Source: Cytophagales bacterium (lineage in GTDB: Bacteria > Bacteroidota > Bacteroidia > Cytophagales > Cyclobacteriaceae). From it: a DNA stretch of 64,000 bases. Positions within the stretch are counted from its first letter, which is position 1; every line of letters begins with the position of its first letter. Location of the stretch: positions 372,001 to 436,000 of the forward strand of contig JAWPMT010000004.1 of assembly GCA_033344775.1 (NCBI GenBank), in the 5' to 3' direction. Below are positions 64,000 through 64,000 of this stretch, in pieces. The position numbers and the translations under genes were made by a program. The notes beneath the pieces are model-generated. The model was not told the DNA's origin. It searched no databases and saw only the letters and a program-made list of their open reading frames with translations.

Positions 64000-64000
64000 A

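Overview
The window looks like a chromosomal segment of a marine-type Bacteroidota, plausibly Cytophagales or a relative (the order is a guess). The phylum call rests on two SusC/SusD pairs, type IX secretion (T9SS) C-terminal sorting domains, TAnnTTTG-type promoter elements, start codons with little Shine-Dalgarno support, and phylum-typical families (DUF202, DUF4396, HYC_CC_PP copper proteins).

Left edge (1-5.5 kb, minus strand): the 5' two-thirds or so of a large non-ribosomal peptide synthetase (NRPS) gene that runs off the left end (C-A-T-E-C...), whose adenylation pocket reads close to the asparagine code, followed by a small secreted protein of unknown function.

Core (5.8-45.3 kb): a very large alginate/polyuronate utilisation locus. 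It holds three PL7 proteins (two lipoproteins, one 1022-residue tandem PL7 enzyme with a T9SS tail), two PL6 lyases (one T9SS-tailed, one lipoprotein), a PL17 oligoalginate lyase, an unclassified beta-helix protein with a T9SS tail, a GH88 unsaturated uronyl hydrolase, two SusCD pairs, a PKD lipoprotein, KdgF, a hexuronate-type MFS carrier, two SDR reductases, two PfkB-type KDG kinases, KDPG aldolase, a PPi-type phosphofructokinase, and an Nramp-like carrier lacking the metal motif. The inferred flow is: surface PL7/PL6 cut alginate; SusCD imports oligomers; PL17 releases unsaturated monouronate; MFS imports it; KdgF linearises it to DEH; SDR reduces DEH to KDG; kinase makes KDPG; aldolase gives pyruvate and glyceraldehyde-3-phosphate; PPi-PFK may connect triose phosphates to hexose phosphates.

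Regulation: three paralogous FadR-type GntR regulators are spread through the locus, and a perfect 16-bp palindrome (AATTGGTCGACCAATT) lies at four promoter regions. A Nudix-fold regulator with a degenerate Nudix box sits next to a separate 8-5-8 palindrome upstream of a KDG kinase. A plus-strand promoter plus intrinsic terminator between susC2 and its neighbouring GntR gene predicts an unannotated small RNA of about 100 nt.

Right part (45.6-64 kb): Asp/Glu racemase-family protein, DUF202 protein, a small zinc-ribbon gene interrupted by TAG, a copper/heavy-metal cluster (HMA-AraC fusion, HMA-DUF4396 protein, HYC_CC_PP protein, TonB receptor, HMA protein, beta-propeller lipoprotein), then housekeeping or secreted genes (thioredoxin, DUF2062, M23 peptidase, peroxiredoxin, large BNR/sortilin-like protein, M6-like metalloprotease, YceI-like protein). 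Several intrinsic terminators punctuate this part. No tRNA, rRNA, CRISPR array, insertion sequence or integrase was recognised.
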